A stretch of 64,000 nt of DNA from Sphingobacterium nematocida (GTDB lineage: Bacteria > Bacteroidota > Bacteroidia > Sphingobacteriales > Sphingobacteriaceae), in the NCBI RefSeq assembly GCF_900168125.1, contig NZ_FUZF01000012.1, positions 1-64,000 of the forward strand. The letters are read 5' to 3'. Below, in pieces: positions 1 through 10,300 of the stretch (position 1 is the first letter of the stretch; each line of letters starts with the position of its first letter). Position numbers and translations under genes: made by a program. Under the pieces are notes generated by a model. That model was given only the letters and a program-made list of their open reading frames with translations. It was not told the origin of the DNA and searched no databases.

Positions 1-2
1 CG

Positions 3-269
3 AACTTATCTACTTTTTTCGAGTATGATGAGCAGGTCCGCAAGACTATTTACACCACTAATCCTATTGAAGGAATGCACCGTCAGGTCCGTAAAATTAC
101 GAAAACTAAAGGTGCATTCAGTTCTGAACAGGCTCTTATGAAGTTGATGTTCCTGATTATAAGGGACATCTCTAAAAAGTGGACAATGCCAATACACAAC
201 TGGGGCTTGACCATATCCCAACTTTACATTAAATTTGGGGATAGGCTCAAACTTGATAGAGGCTTTTAG
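3..269 (+). pseudogene. IS256-family transposase, C-terminal part (cut by window edge)
   Basis: The reading frame is open from the first bases and ends at TAG 267-269. It encodes about 88 residues typical of the C-terminus of IS256 (mutator-type) DDE transposases. The diagnostic stretch is Y-T-T-N-P-I-E-G-M-H-R-Q-V-R-K, just after the region of the last catalytic acidic residue, then a helical tail with W-G-L-T-I-S-Q. These enzymes move the element by cut-and-paste or copy-out through a circle. The N-terminal two thirds lie left of the window, so it cannot be judged whether the gene is intact; it is listed as partial. An internal ATG at 75 is not the start, because homologous sequence continues upstream of it. 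Confidence 0.85.
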
Positions 270-284
270 ATTTTGGTTAATTAT

Positions 285-312
285 CCAATGACACAGTTTG
301 AGTTACACTCCC
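285..312 (+). mobile_element. Probable right terminal inverted repeat of the IS256-family element
   Basis: Just after the transposase stop lies a sequence with the look of an IS256-family end: ACACAG-TTTGAG-TTACACTCCC, finishing near 312. The element therefore probably ends here, about 80 bases beyond the 3' end of the PL8 lyase gene. The matching left end is outside the window, so the exact boundary and any 8-9 bp target duplication cannot be confirmed. Confidence 0.5.
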
Positions 313-395
313 TTTACTACAGGTATGAAGCGAGGTAGCATGTGCCCCCAGCCTTCTTTTACTGTGGTCCCTAGTCTTATACGGCGCAAAATTCC

Positions 396-2588
396 CTAAT
401 TTAAGATAGTGACAATCGATTTCCCAGCGGACTCTGCTGTAGTAGGTAGTCTCAGAGTCGTTTCTTTGATACCTGCCAAACCTGGCCAAAGCACTTTTAC
501 AGTAAGCTGAGAAAGCGTCTTGGTTGGGTCCGCAATATTCAATTTCAGTTTTCCACTAGGTAGCGATTGAATCATTACTAAACAAGGATCACTCACAGCT
601 ATACTAATTGTGTCATTGGTAAAACGCGTTGCTGCATCGTGAAAAACAAACCCATACACACCCGACTCTTTATGCTTCACCGCCTGTATGGTGGTTTCAT
701 TTTTCAGTATCTCAATATTCCCTTTGGCCGCATAGCTTTTCATCTGAGCCTCACCTCTAATCCCTGGTACAACAATATACGCATAACGGGCATTACTTGG
801 CGATACACCGTGATTCAACCAAAGCCCAAAAACATCGTTCGTCACACTGTCCTCTGAGCCCTCTTTATTAATGGAAGACCAGGTGCCCGTCTGTGCTTTG
901 GTGGTAAGTCCTCCCCTACCTCCATCGGGCAATACATAACCTATATCGCCGTGCAGTATCCAATCCAGATCATCAACATAGGTCAAACTAATATTGTTAC
1001 CGCTATACCGTCGGATAAGCTTCTTCTCCGAAGTAATCACATCGCCCTGCAATAAACTTTGATTGAGTGTAGTCACTACCTCCTCTGTTCCCGATGTCGT
1101 ATGGATCCCGGCACCTAGACAGACAATTTCCTCTTCAAAAAAGAACCAGGCCTTCTTGGCTCTCGTATCATTACTATCCTGATCATAAACACTTATACCA
1201 TGTAGTGTATCCGAGACTCCGCCTACAAATGTAGTCGTACCGGTTGTCCCCCACTGTTGGGGCGTTATCATTGTCCCTCTTCGTGTGCTGGTACCGGGTA
1301 TCATCGACCAATCCCAGGTCGGAAAAATAGCATGATATTCCGTTCCCTTCACCGCTATGGATGTCGCTCCATCTGCGAGAAAGTATCCTTTTATATTTTC
1401 GCCGTTACCATTTTCATTGCGCAAAGTACGGGTCGATACCGTACGCAACTCAAATGTATAACTGGGTTTACTGTGCAACGTATAATCTGCGCGGTAAAAA
1501 TGAGTATGAGCAGACGGCACACCGTAGCTGGCCGGCTGGCTGTTGTTCAACCGAGCCATAGCCTCGTCGTAGATAATAGAATTGGCTTTATCGATTACTT
1601 TCATCCTTTTGAGCAATGTAACAAAGCCCGACTGATTGTCGCCATTAGGTCGAGAAATACCGCGGCCAAACGCATTGAACATAAAGTATTGCCCACGTAT
1701 AACCCGCAAATAAGTCTGCCGTAAAAAAAGACTCAGATTATCAAAATTATCATCACCTTGACCGTAAGGTGTATCTGCTACATATAAGGCAACCCTTGTG
1801 GCTACGTTGACAATATCCCAACCATACCCGCCGATATATACCTGTTGGCCATGTTGCAAATAAGAGTAATCGGGTTGCAGACCTTCGCCTACCGTTAAAG
1901 CTAAAGGATGAAACGCCTGTTGCACGCCTTTATCCAATACGGCTTTATCTCCGGTCAGACAAGCTCTATAAATCCAATGCATCGCTATATTCATCTTATT
2001 AGCCCCTGTGCCCGGAGAGCCGCGCTGATCGGGTGCCCCACCCACCTGTTCCATCCTCGAAATAGTTTTAGACTCCAAGACCGCGGGTACCCTTTCCTTA
2101 CTGTTTCGCAACAATATCAAAATCTCCCCTATGCGTTGCGGATAAGCGATCTGATCATAAAACCAATTGCTGTGATCCGGTTCCTGAATGTACCAGTACG
2201 CTAAGGCATCAACAATAGCAACATGCAATGCGGCATCCCCATACATTGAACTTTTGTTATCGGTATAAGCCAAGGCCATAGTCTTTAATCGATCCAAATG
2301 CGTGGTAGCTACATCTCCGGTATACATCAAATCGCTCCAAGAGCCATCTTTACAGATCTGACCTAAATAATACTGAGCATTACTGCTCATCGTTTCCAAG
2401 TTGCCGGCTTCGGCATAGAGCATCTCCCTAACATTATACATGATTTTGTCATAAACCGCAGCGTCGCGATTTTCACGCGTCGTCATCAAAATAAGCTGTC
2501 CTTGACGCAATACAGATACAGCACCTAAAACAGGTAACAAACCTGTTAATAGCCCGATCAAAAGCAATAGGAGGGTTACTCTTTTCAT
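396..2588 (-). CDS. Polysaccharide lyase family 8 (chondroitin AC / hyaluronate lyase-like)
   Basis: This 730-residue secreted enzyme has a hydrophobic N-terminal signal (residues 1-23). It should cleave uronic-acid-containing glycosaminoglycans such as chondroitin or hyaluronan by beta-elimination, leaving an unsaturated uronate at the new end. From memory it resembles Pedobacter (Flavobacterium) heparinus chondroitinase AC over its whole length. The catalytic set is recognisable: Asn197 in G-A-N-K, His246 in Y-L-Q-H-G, Tyr255 nine residues later, and the Arg-rich G-R-G-I-S-R-P loop. The later motif K-A-W-F-F-F-E-E-E-I-V-C-L-G-A-G belongs to the beta-sandwich half. It is last in the minus-strand run after DUF2264 and GH88, with 18 nt between it and GH88. 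Exact substrate (hyaluronan versus chondroitin) cannot be read from sequence. Confidence 0.9.
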   Translation of the reverse strand: MKRVTLLLLLIGLLTGLLPVLGAVSVLRQGQLILMTTRENRDAAVYDKIMYNVREMLYAEAGNLETMSSNAQYYLGQICKDGSWSDLMYTGDVATTHLDRLKTMALAYTDNKSSMYGDAALHVAIVDALAYWYIQEPDHSNWFYDQIAYPQRIGEILILLRNSKERVPAVLESKTISRMEQVGGAPDQRGSPGTGANKMNIAMHWIYRACLTGDKAVLDKGVQQAFHPLALTVGEGLQPDYSYLQHGQQVYIGGYGWDIVNVATRVALYVADTPYGQGDDNFDNLSLFLRQTYLRVIRGQYFMFNAFGRGISRPNGDNQSGFVTLLKRMKVIDKANSIIYDEAMARLNNSQPASYGVPSAHTHFYRADYTLHSKPSYTFELRTVSTRTLRNENGNGENIKGYFLADGATSIAVKGTEYHAIFPTWDWSMIPGTSTRRGTMITPQQWGTTGTTTFVGGVSDTLHGISVYDQDSNDTRAKKAWFFFEEEIVCLGAGIHTTSGTEEVVTTLNQSLLQGDVITSEKKLIRRYSGNNISLTYVDDLDWILHGDIGYVLPDGGRGGLTTKAQTGTWSSINKEGSEDSVTNDVFGLWLNHGVSPSNARYAYIVVPGIRGEAQMKSYAAKGNIEILKNETTIQAVKHKESGVYGFVFHDAATRFTNDTISIAVSDPCLVMIQSLPSGKLKLNIADPTKTLSQLTVKVLWPGLAGIKETTLRLPTTAESAGKSIVTILN

Positions 2589-2606
2589 GCAAACTGAAAT
2601 CTGATT

Positions 2607-3866
2607 TTACTGTTTGATGACGTCTTCCCCATCGAGCATACGCATATAACGAATCAAGGCCTCTACATAATAGTAATCGGCATAAGTAAGCGGAACATCC
2701 ACCTCGGTCTTATGCGGAATGGAGCCCACACTATGTTTCAAAATATAACCTCCGGCTTCTTTATAATCAGCTTTGTAAGGCTTCGAAGCCAGACTCTGCA
2801 ACATTTTTTCCGCTTTAGTAATGTAGAACTGACTTTCTTTTTTATCTACGTATAATGACAACTCCAGGAATGCAGACGCCATTATTGAAGCCGTAGAGAC
2901 ATCTCTCAAATCTCTCTGCTTATAATATTTATTATCTTGTGTCAGTTTATTTTGATCCATATCCCAATATGGTATCAAATCGGCAGGAAGATTAGGATGA
3001 TTAATATAAAACTGGGCTATATTACGCGCCAACTCTAAATATCTTTTATCATTCGTATCACGATACATTGTCAAGTATCCATACAAAGCCCAAGATTGTC
3101 CTCTTGACCAAGCTGATTCATCAAAAGCTCCCTGCGCAGTCTTTTTACCAACGATGCTTCCCGTCTTGTCGTTATAATCAACTACGTGATAAGAGCTGTA
3201 ATCCTTTCTAAAATGATTTTTTATCGTTGTATTAGCGTGAGTCACCGCTATGTCGTAGAATTTTTTGTTCCCGCTTATTTTCGACGCTTGTGTCAAAAAC
3301 TCGAGATTCATCATATTATCTATAATAACAGGGTATGTCCAAGGTTGACCATCCCAGTTCTTTCCTCCATCCCAGGAACGGATGGTCTTAGTCACATCTT
3401 TATAACGGGTAGACAATGACTCAGCCCCCTTGATCAAGATATTTTTGTACGCTGTTGAATCCCCCGTAATACGAAGAGCATTCCCAAAACTACAGTACAA
3501 CATAAAGCCTAGATCGTGTGTCGTTGTATTATTTTTTTCCTTTTCCAAATATTTCAGTTTTCGCTTGGCTTCGCTCAACAACTCTGGGTCTTTGGTATAT
3601 TCATACAAATAAAGCACTGTGCCCGGATAAAAACCAGAACACCACCAACTTGTACCCCAGTTTACATGTTTACCATTAGAAAATGTGGTAGGGATATCTG
3701 ATTCTTCAATAGAAGCTGCGAGGTATTTTATTTGTTTTGAAGCATCTTTAAGTTCGGTTTCAACGAAGTTCCTATCTAACGATAGCATCTTTTGTGGTGT
3801 CTTTTGGGTAGAACAAGCAGAAAATCCTGAGATAAGCATTGTTGCAAGAAAAAGTCTAAGCATCAT
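2607..3866 (-). CDS. Unsaturated glucuronyl hydrolase, GH88, lipoprotein (copy 1)
   Basis: A 419-residue protein with a lipoprotein signal (lipobox G-F-S-A-C, Cys18), so it is probably anchored on the periplasmic or surface side of a membrane. GH88 enzymes hydrate the 4,5-double bond of the unsaturated uronate left by lyases, which releases the sugar. The two catalytic aspartates are identifiable as Asp118 in T-H-D-L-G-F and Asp183 in I-I-D-N-M-M-N-L. W-S-R-G-Q-S-W-A-L-Y-G is the family's conserved late motif. It lies directly upstream of the PL8 lyase, which makes its substrate, and is a clear paralogue of the gene at 16871-18112. Adjacent ATG codons at 3866 and 3863 are equally possible starts. 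Confidence 0.9.
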   Translation of the reverse strand: MMLRLFLATMLISGFSACSTQKTPQKMLSLDRNFVETELKDASKQIKYLAASIEESDIPTTFSNGKHVNWGTSWWCSGFYPGTVLYLYEYTKDPELLSEAKRKLKYLEKEKNNTTTHDLGFMLYCSFGNALRITGDSTAYKNILIKGAESLSTRYKDVTKTIRSWDGGKNWDGQPWTYPVIIDNMMNLEFLTQASKISGNKKFYDIAVTHANTTIKNHFRKDYSSYHVVDYNDKTGSIVGKKTAQGAFDESAWSRGQSWALYGYLTMYRDTNDKRYLELARNIAQFYINHPNLPADLIPYWDMDQNKLTQDNKYYKQRDLRDVSTASIMASAFLELSLYVDKKESQFYITKAEKMLQSLASKPYKADYKEAGGYILKHSVGSIPHKTEVDVPLTYADYYYVEALIRYMRMLDGEDVIKQ

Positions 3867-3889
3867 ATTTTTATGAGTAATCTATATAA

Positions 3890-5158
3890 TTAGTAATTCA
3901 CATAGTAATCTTTTGGAAAGGGCTCTCCTTTCCATATCTTTTGTGTAGTCCAGCTTTCGGCCTTCACCGTCCAAAACTCATCGTCGGCTGGCAGTCCTAG
4001 AGGCAAAAACGATAATGAGGCCACATACATTGATCCGGCGTTAGTATAATAATCAGCGAGGTTAGTCTGTTGATCACCGACCACGCCCATGGTCAACCAC
4101 CCTGATTTCCCAATGGTCTTATCCGTATAGATATGCTTCAAAACGGCTGTCAACGCAGCACGAACCTGCCCTTTGCTGATATCTTCTGGCAATTTATCAT
4201 CCAAAACCACAGCCGCAAGCGGTTGAAATGCGGCATTTCTATAGGTCGAAGAACGGCCAACAACAAGCGGATAACCTTCCGGAGAAATCATCCTTTCTAA
4301 ATGGTGAGCATAGCGCTGCATCCTTTTATAGGCACGGTCATACATTTCTTTGTATTTTCCGCCTGCCGACATATTGTGTCGCAAGGATTCTACCTGCATA
4401 CAATGGATCACATAGCCGTTGTAGTGATCAAAGCTAAACCGCGCTCCGTCACTGTACCAACCATCGCCCACATACCACTCTCGGTCAAATTTATTGACCG
4501 CATAATCGATTTTCTCACGCGCACACTCTTCACCTACACTATAAAGAAATGTTTCTGTCATCGCAGCAAACAACAGCCAATTGCTTTCATTTGGTTTGAT
4601 CTTTCTTAACAATTTAAATTCCTCGATCACCCGTTTCTTGGTAACATCAGAAAGAGGTTTCCACAAAGCATCTGGTGCCCTTAAAAATGCCAGAGCAAGG
4701 TGGGCTGCATCCACAAGAGTTTGTGAAGAAGGTCCCCTCCAAGTAAAATAGTCTGCTGAATTGGGATCGACACCATATTGAACTCCCAAGAGCGCCTGCT
4801 CACGAAACGTTTTACGTATAATGCCTTCTTTAGAATTATCGTCTGGCAATGCGAGCCAAGGAGCCATTCCTGCCAACAACCGGCCAAATGCCTCCAAATA
4901 ACCTACACCCGAATCTCTTTTATCAAAAGTAGGACTCACCTCCATCGGCATATTCTTGCGAAATTCCTGCTTACTTATATTTTCCAAAATAGGGTTTGCC
5001 ATTTTACTAAGTAAAGAAACCCAGTACGTACGGTCATTCCCACTGTAATTTATCCTTGCTGTAGGCGCACTAACGGCAGCCACTTCACCAGACGCAGAAG
5101 TTACCAAGGCTCCCATGCCAGCACTGCCCAATAGTTTTAATAAGAGTCTTCTTTTCAT
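3890..5158 (-). CDS. DUF2264 domain protein, Tat-type signal
   Basis: About 422 residues. The first ATG is at 5158; a TTG two codons upstream would add Met-Leu only. The N-terminus M-K-R-R-L-L-L-K-L-L-G matches a twin-arginine signal (R-R-x-hydrophobic-L-K), implying export folded into the periplasm. The rest is recognisable as DUF2264: F-G-R-L-L-A-G-M-A-P-W near residue 90, then an alpha-helical region with G-D-G-W-Y-S-D-G and F-D-H-Y-N-G-Y. DUF2264 proteins are alpha/alpha-barrel-like and recur in polysaccharide utilisation loci; the reaction is not securely known. Its place between SusD and GH88 suggests a role in oligosaccharide processing. Confidence 0.8.
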   Translation of the reverse strand: MKRRLLLKLLGSAGMGALVTSASGEVAAVSAPTARINYSGNDRTYWVSLLSKMANPILENISKQEFRKNMPMEVSPTFDKRDSGVGYLEAFGRLLAGMAPWLALPDDNSKEGIIRKTFREQALLGVQYGVDPNSADYFTWRGPSSQTLVDAAHLALAFLRAPDALWKPLSDVTKKRVIEEFKLLRKIKPNESNWLLFAAMTETFLYSVGEECAREKIDYAVNKFDREWYVGDGWYSDGARFSFDHYNGYVIHCMQVESLRHNMSAGGKYKEMYDRAYKRMQRYAHHLERMISPEGYPLVVGRSSTYRNAAFQPLAAVVLDDKLPEDISKGQVRAALTAVLKHIYTDKTIGKSGWLTMGVVGDQQTNLADYYTNAGSMYVASLSFLPLGLPADDEFWTVKAESWTTQKIWKGEPFPKDYYVNY

Positions 5159-5245
5159 TAACAAAGGTTTATAGGCAACATTAAATAATTGTTAAACAGA
5201 ATATTAAAAATCTTTTTTTTTAGCTAAAAAAACAAACGAAAAAGA

Positions 5246-5283
5246 ATCAATCGCTCCAACAAACGGTTGCGCGAGCGATTGAT
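5246..5283. terminator. Hairpin between susD and the lyase/hydrolase genes
   Basis: An 11-bp perfect stem (5246-5256 with 5273-5283) encloses a second 4-bp stem (CAAC 257-260 with GTTG 266-269). On the minus strand it is followed by a T-rich run. It lies about 50 nt after the susD stop and about 90 nt before the DUF2264 gene. It can act as a partial terminator that lowers expression of the enzyme genes relative to susCD, or as an mRNA 3' stabiliser. Confidence 0.7.
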
Positions 5284-5333
5284 AACATTTTTTTTACAAA
5301 ATCATAAGAATTTGAGTCTTGTAAGACCTATTT

Positions 5334-7226
5334 TTAATAAACCCATCCTGGAGTTGGTTTCAAATTTCTATTCAACTCTGTCTCAGATTTAGGAACAGGC
5401 CAAGTATACCATTGATCACCGATCCATTCATAAGTGGTACCACCCGTACTTTCTGTACCTCCCCAAGCATGCTGAGCAAACTTTTCGTTAAATTTGGTTT
5501 CCTTTAGAGTCTTCCAACGCATTTCGTCAAAAAAGTTAACCCCCTCGCCGATTAACTCACGACGTCTTTCATCACGTACATAATCGCGTGCTTTGGCTTG
5601 ATCTGAAAATGAAGAAGCCATTGTCGGAATTCCCACGCGATCTCTAACCTGCTTTACTTTCGCCATAGCACCAAATAGGTCATTCATTTCTACTAGAGCC
5701 TCTGCCCACATCAACAATACATCTGCATAGCGAATAATCGGTTCATCCACGGGGTTCTGTTCACGACGAGCATATTCGAGTCCTTCTCCCACAAATTTGC
5801 GATGGATATATTTAAACTCAGCCTGGGCATTAGCACTTCCAGAAGTGTAATATGTGCTAGGTAAACTTTTGTTTAAATTAGGTTCAGCTCCAGATTGATC
5901 CACATAATACTTACCGGTCACAGGAAATCTATAGGTATATATACCTGCGGCTGTGGAATTACTATTTACGCCTTGGAAAGATGCATAAGGAGTCACTACA
6001 TTATAGGCTAGACGTGGATCTCTATTTGCATAAGCTGCTCTCAGTCGAGCCTCATTGCCCTCTGGCAAATAAAGAGATCTTGCTGTGCTATTCAATTTAT
6101 TTAATTCTGTATTGATTACTGTAGTTATCGTAGGGTGAACATCATTTCCATTAACTTTTTGGTCTCGGATAAAAAAGACTTTTCTATTTGGCACACCTAA
6201 AGCATTTACTGCATTCCATTCTGGGATATAATCAGACCAACTAAAGGGTCTCACCGTATTCCCGTCAATAATTTCTTCATACAAATTGACCAACGCCGGA
6301 GTAACTTGTAAATCAGTCCAACACCCTCTACTATCTTTCGCACCTTGTTGGAAAGCCGCAGTATATTTCTGTACTGCGGAACCATATCCAGTAGGCTCCT
6401 CGATATATTGAACACTTAAAATCATTTCTTCACAACGTTCATTTGCAACCTTAAATAATTGCTTATAATTTGAAAAAAGTTTATAGCCACTTTCACCAAC
6501 CTTCGCAAAATCCGCAACTGCCAAATCATATTTTTTTGTCATAAGATATGCCCGTCCGCGTAACGCATAAGCTGCACCCTTACTCGCACGCCCTTCACCT
6601 TGAATTTGATTATTTGGTAGAGCACTCTCATTGATTGCATCCGTTAAATCCTTAATTATAAGCGTCCAAACCTCTTCTTCTGAACTCTGACCTTTGTTAC
6701 CTTCAGCAGGACTTATGGGCTCAGTATAAATTGGCACTCCTAATCCATCCCGTCCATACAGTTCATTAAGCCGCATGTAAAAAAAGGCTCTAAGAACCTT
6801 ACATTCAGCTACTAATCTATTCTTTTTTTCAGACGCCATACTTGCACCAGGTATATGAACTATAGCATCATTAGCCCGATGTATACCATCATATAACCAT
6901 TTCCATTGGAATGAAAAATAAGAGTTGCTTGGGTTTACGGCGCTGGAGAACAGGTTGTTCAAGTTATACTCTCCCTGCCCCGTCATACCAAATGCTTCAT
7001 ACGCATAATATCCAATATTGGCAGAAGTACCAACAATACCATCACTTCTTACCGGACGTTGTAATGAATAATACACGCCAATGACCCCCTGGTCCACTAA
7101 CGTCTCCGTAGACCACATTGTTCCAGAAGATATTTTGTCGTTCGGTGAAAGATCTAAAATTTTCGTACAGGACGACAAAGAACTTGCTAAACCGATTGCT
7201 ATGACATATTTTAATGTTTTTTTCAT
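5334..7226 (-). CDS. SusD/RagB-family glycan-binding lipoprotein
   Basis: A 630-residue lipoprotein: the signal ends L-S-S-C with Cys20 as the acylation site. SusD-like proteins sit on the outer membrane over the SusC channel and bind the oligosaccharide to be imported. The family N-terminus is visible (L-D-L-S-P-N-D-K-I-S, then W-S-T-E). The TPR-rich core and the C-terminal E-R-R-R-E-L-I-G-E-G-V-N-F-F-D-E-M-R-W motif are typical of RagB/SusD. It follows susC by about 105 nt on the same strand, and the two are presumably one transcript. Length is slightly above the usual 500-600 residues. Confidence 0.95.
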   Translation of the reverse strand: MKKTLKYVIAIGLASSLSSCTKILDLSPNDKISSGTMWSTETLVDQGVIGVYYSLQRPVRSDGIVGTSANIGYYAYEAFGMTGQGEYNLNNLFSSAVNPSNSYFSFQWKWLYDGIHRANDAIVHIPGASMASEKKNRLVAECKVLRAFFYMRLNELYGRDGLGVPIYTEPISPAEGNKGQSSEEEVWTLIIKDLTDAINESALPNNQIQGEGRASKGAAYALRGRAYLMTKKYDLAVADFAKVGESGYKLFSNYKQLFKVANERCEEMILSVQYIEEPTGYGSAVQKYTAAFQQGAKDSRGCWTDLQVTPALVNLYEEIIDGNTVRPFSWSDYIPEWNAVNALGVPNRKVFFIRDQKVNGNDVHPTITTVINTELNKLNSTARSLYLPEGNEARLRAAYANRDPRLAYNVVTPYASFQGVNSNSTAAGIYTYRFPVTGKYYVDQSGAEPNLNKSLPSTYYTSGSANAQAEFKYIHRKFVGEGLEYARREQNPVDEPIIRYADVLLMWAEALVEMNDLFGAMAKVKQVRDRVGIPTMASSFSDQAKARDYVRDERRRELIGEGVNFFDEMRWKTLKETKFNEKFAQHAWGGTESTGGTTYEWIGDQWYTWPVPKSETELNRNLKPTPGWVY

Positions 7227-7332
7227 CTCTATTTCTTTTTTATTTGACTAACAGAGCTTAAGATTAAGATTTTGGTCTAAGTCCACTCTGTTGAAAACTC
7301 AATTTTAACTGATTCTCCCTTGTAAGATTAAA

Positions 7333-10300
7333 TTAAAAGGTTACTGATACTCCTCCCGAAAATAGTCTTGCGATTGGATAAACAATCAGTGAACTTCCTA
7401 ATTCTGGATCTACTCCTGGAAAATCTTTATGTTTAAAAGTCAACAGGTTCTCTCCTGTCACAAACACTCTTAAGTCTCTAATTTTTGCTTTATTCACCCA
7501 TTCTTTGGGAAATGTATATCCCACTTGCAAAGACTTCAATTTTAAATATGAAGTATTGTACAAATAGAAAGTGTTGGCCTGCATTATCGAACTTGCGGAA
7601 AGTAAACGCGGATATTTGGCATGGATATTTGCATTTGGATCTGTAGCAGGATCATAATTAGCATAATCACTATTTGCTTTTACAGCATCGTATGAATAAT
7701 ACTTGGTCCAAGCGTCTGCAGGCAATTGATCTCCCGTATTTGCTAGTATTGACCCATTTGATCCGCGCTCATTAATATAATGGTAAGAACCCAAACGCCC
7801 AGCTAGAAGCACATTTAAATCAAAACCTTTATATGCTGCAGTCAGGTTTAAGCCGAACACAAATTTGGCCACAGTCGATTTTCCTGTAAATTCACGATCA
7901 TCGTCATTACCATATTTACCATCTCCATTTGCATCAGCCATAAGCATTTGGCCATACCAAATATTTGACGCCCCGGATCCTACGGTATTGTTATTAAAAG
8001 AATAATTAGCAGCTATCATCGATTTCACCCATTCCAAATCAGCTTTCGTACGAATCATCCCATCCATTGGGCCACCATTTGGATCTACACTTCCATCAGA
8101 TTTCATATAGGTTCCAGTCCCAGAATAAGGACGCCTTAAAAACCACTCATCAAGCATATGCTGTTCCACACGGCGTTCGTTTCCACCGGTGGATACATCT
8201 GCTAAATTAATATAGCGCCAAGTTGGATTGCCCCAGATATCCAAAGTCGACGGATCTTGTTCGTACTTTAATTTTCCTTTAAAACCTGAGACTCTATTCA
8301 TGTTATAAGAAATGTTACCACTTACTCCATATCTGAAATCTCCAACTTTATCATTCCAACCTAAGTTAAGTTCTATCCCCTTGTTGTTCATGGCTGCAGT
8401 ATTCGACATAGGGGCATTAATATTACCCATCGTCATATAAATAATAGCTGCGGTTAAGATATCAGAAGTCTTTCGGGAATACATGTCAGCTTCTACGCTC
8501 AAACGACGATTTAAGAAACTAGCTTCTAAACCAACATTATAGGTAGTCAGCTTTTCCCATGATAAACTCAGATTTTGGATAGTTTGTTGAATAACACCAT
8601 TCGCAACCGACTCATTAAATACATTATTCACTTTCTGATATAGCGTCTGCCAATCATAATTTCCACCTATCGTATTTCCTAGTGTACCATAAGAGCCTCT
8701 TACTTTTAAGTAATTGACAGCATTTTTAGCAGGGTCGAAAAAACGTTCGTTACTGATAATCCAACCTGCAGAAAAAGAAGGGAAAAAACCTGTGCGATGA
8801 CCTGGAGCAAACTTGGATGAAGCATCCGAACGAAAGTTACCTTCAAACAAGTATTTGCCATCATAGGCATAGTTGATCCTGCCAAAATAAGAAATCATTG
8901 CATTTTCAGCTTTTGCATTATCTTTTTTGTTCTGATCAGACCCGCCAATAGATTCCATGGTACCACCTGAATTTATATCGGTAACGCTCCAATCGAGCAA
9001 GCCCCGCTGAGTCGCGTTAAAACCGCTTGTTTTCGAGTAATATTGTTCATAACCTACCAAACCGCCTATGTCGTGTTTTCCGAAAGTATTTGCATAACGT
9101 AACAACGCGTTCGCTGTATAACTCGATGATTTATAAGAAAAGCGGTAGGTCGTCGCCTGATCCAAATTTCCTATCCCTTCCTTTGGTTTGTCAAAGCTTT
9201 CTCTGAAACTATATCTTGGTAAATTCTGTGAATAATGTTCATCTTCACGCATATACTCACTGTAGTTAAACCGAGCCTCTGCAATAATACCTTTCCAGAG
9301 ATCTGCGTTAGCATACCAAGTACTATTAATACGGGTATAATTATTTTCACCACCGTTTGACGCTACCTGTTGTAGGATATTGTCCTTATTCGTCGTATTA
9401 GGATCTTCACTGGCACCATATTTTCCCTGATGAATCGGTGTCATCCCAGGGAAAGCCTGAAGCAAAAACGTCATCGAAGTACTACCTGGCTGCTTATATT
9501 CCTTCGTCGCATAAGTCTGCGTACCAAAAGTGATTCTATCTGCAATCTTGGTTTCTAAATTGGTGCGAATATTAAATCTCTTCATTCCAGTATTCACCAA
9601 AGTCCCGGGATTATTTTGGTACCCCGCCGACATGAGATAAGAAGATTTATCACTACCTCCGGTTACTGACACACCATACCGTTGATAATATTCAGGTTGA
9701 AAGAGAATCTGCGCCCAATCTGTATTCGGAAACGCCAATGAGTTCAAAATACTATTTCCTGTTACCGGATGTGTGTATGTACCACTAGGATCGGTATTTG
9801 CTTTACGCCACTCTTCGATCGTGGAAAGATTATAATCGGGAGATGTAGATGCCGGATTAGCATTTAACTTTGCAATATTATGTAGCTCCATCCAATCAGC
9901 CGTATTGGACATAAACTTTAAATCTGTCTGAGCTTGTTCACGCGCATAGAGCGCATTAAATGTAATTTTTGGAGCTTCTCCCTTTTTACCTTTTTTAGTA
10001 GTCACAAGGATTACACCGTTAGCCGCACGTGATCCGTAGATAGCAGCGGATGCCGCATCCTTTAAAATAGATATATTCTCGATATCATCCGTATTTAACG
10101 GAACCATGTCGGCTACGGCCCCATCGACTAAGATCAGTGGATTATTATTATTAAAAGATCCTGTACCGCGAATTCGAATAGAAACGTCTTCCCCTCCAGG
10201 ATTTCCATTTCCTTGTGTCACACGTATACCAGGAGCCGTGCCTCCCAAAGCTGCAGCAAGATTCATTATCGGCCTATTCGTAAGTTTATCGGCTCCGACA

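Noticed and set aside
1257..1724. Plus-strand 155-codon frame inside the PL8 gene
   Set aside because: It is a shadow of a full-length enzyme with all catalytic residues and has no signal, domain or promoter-like context.
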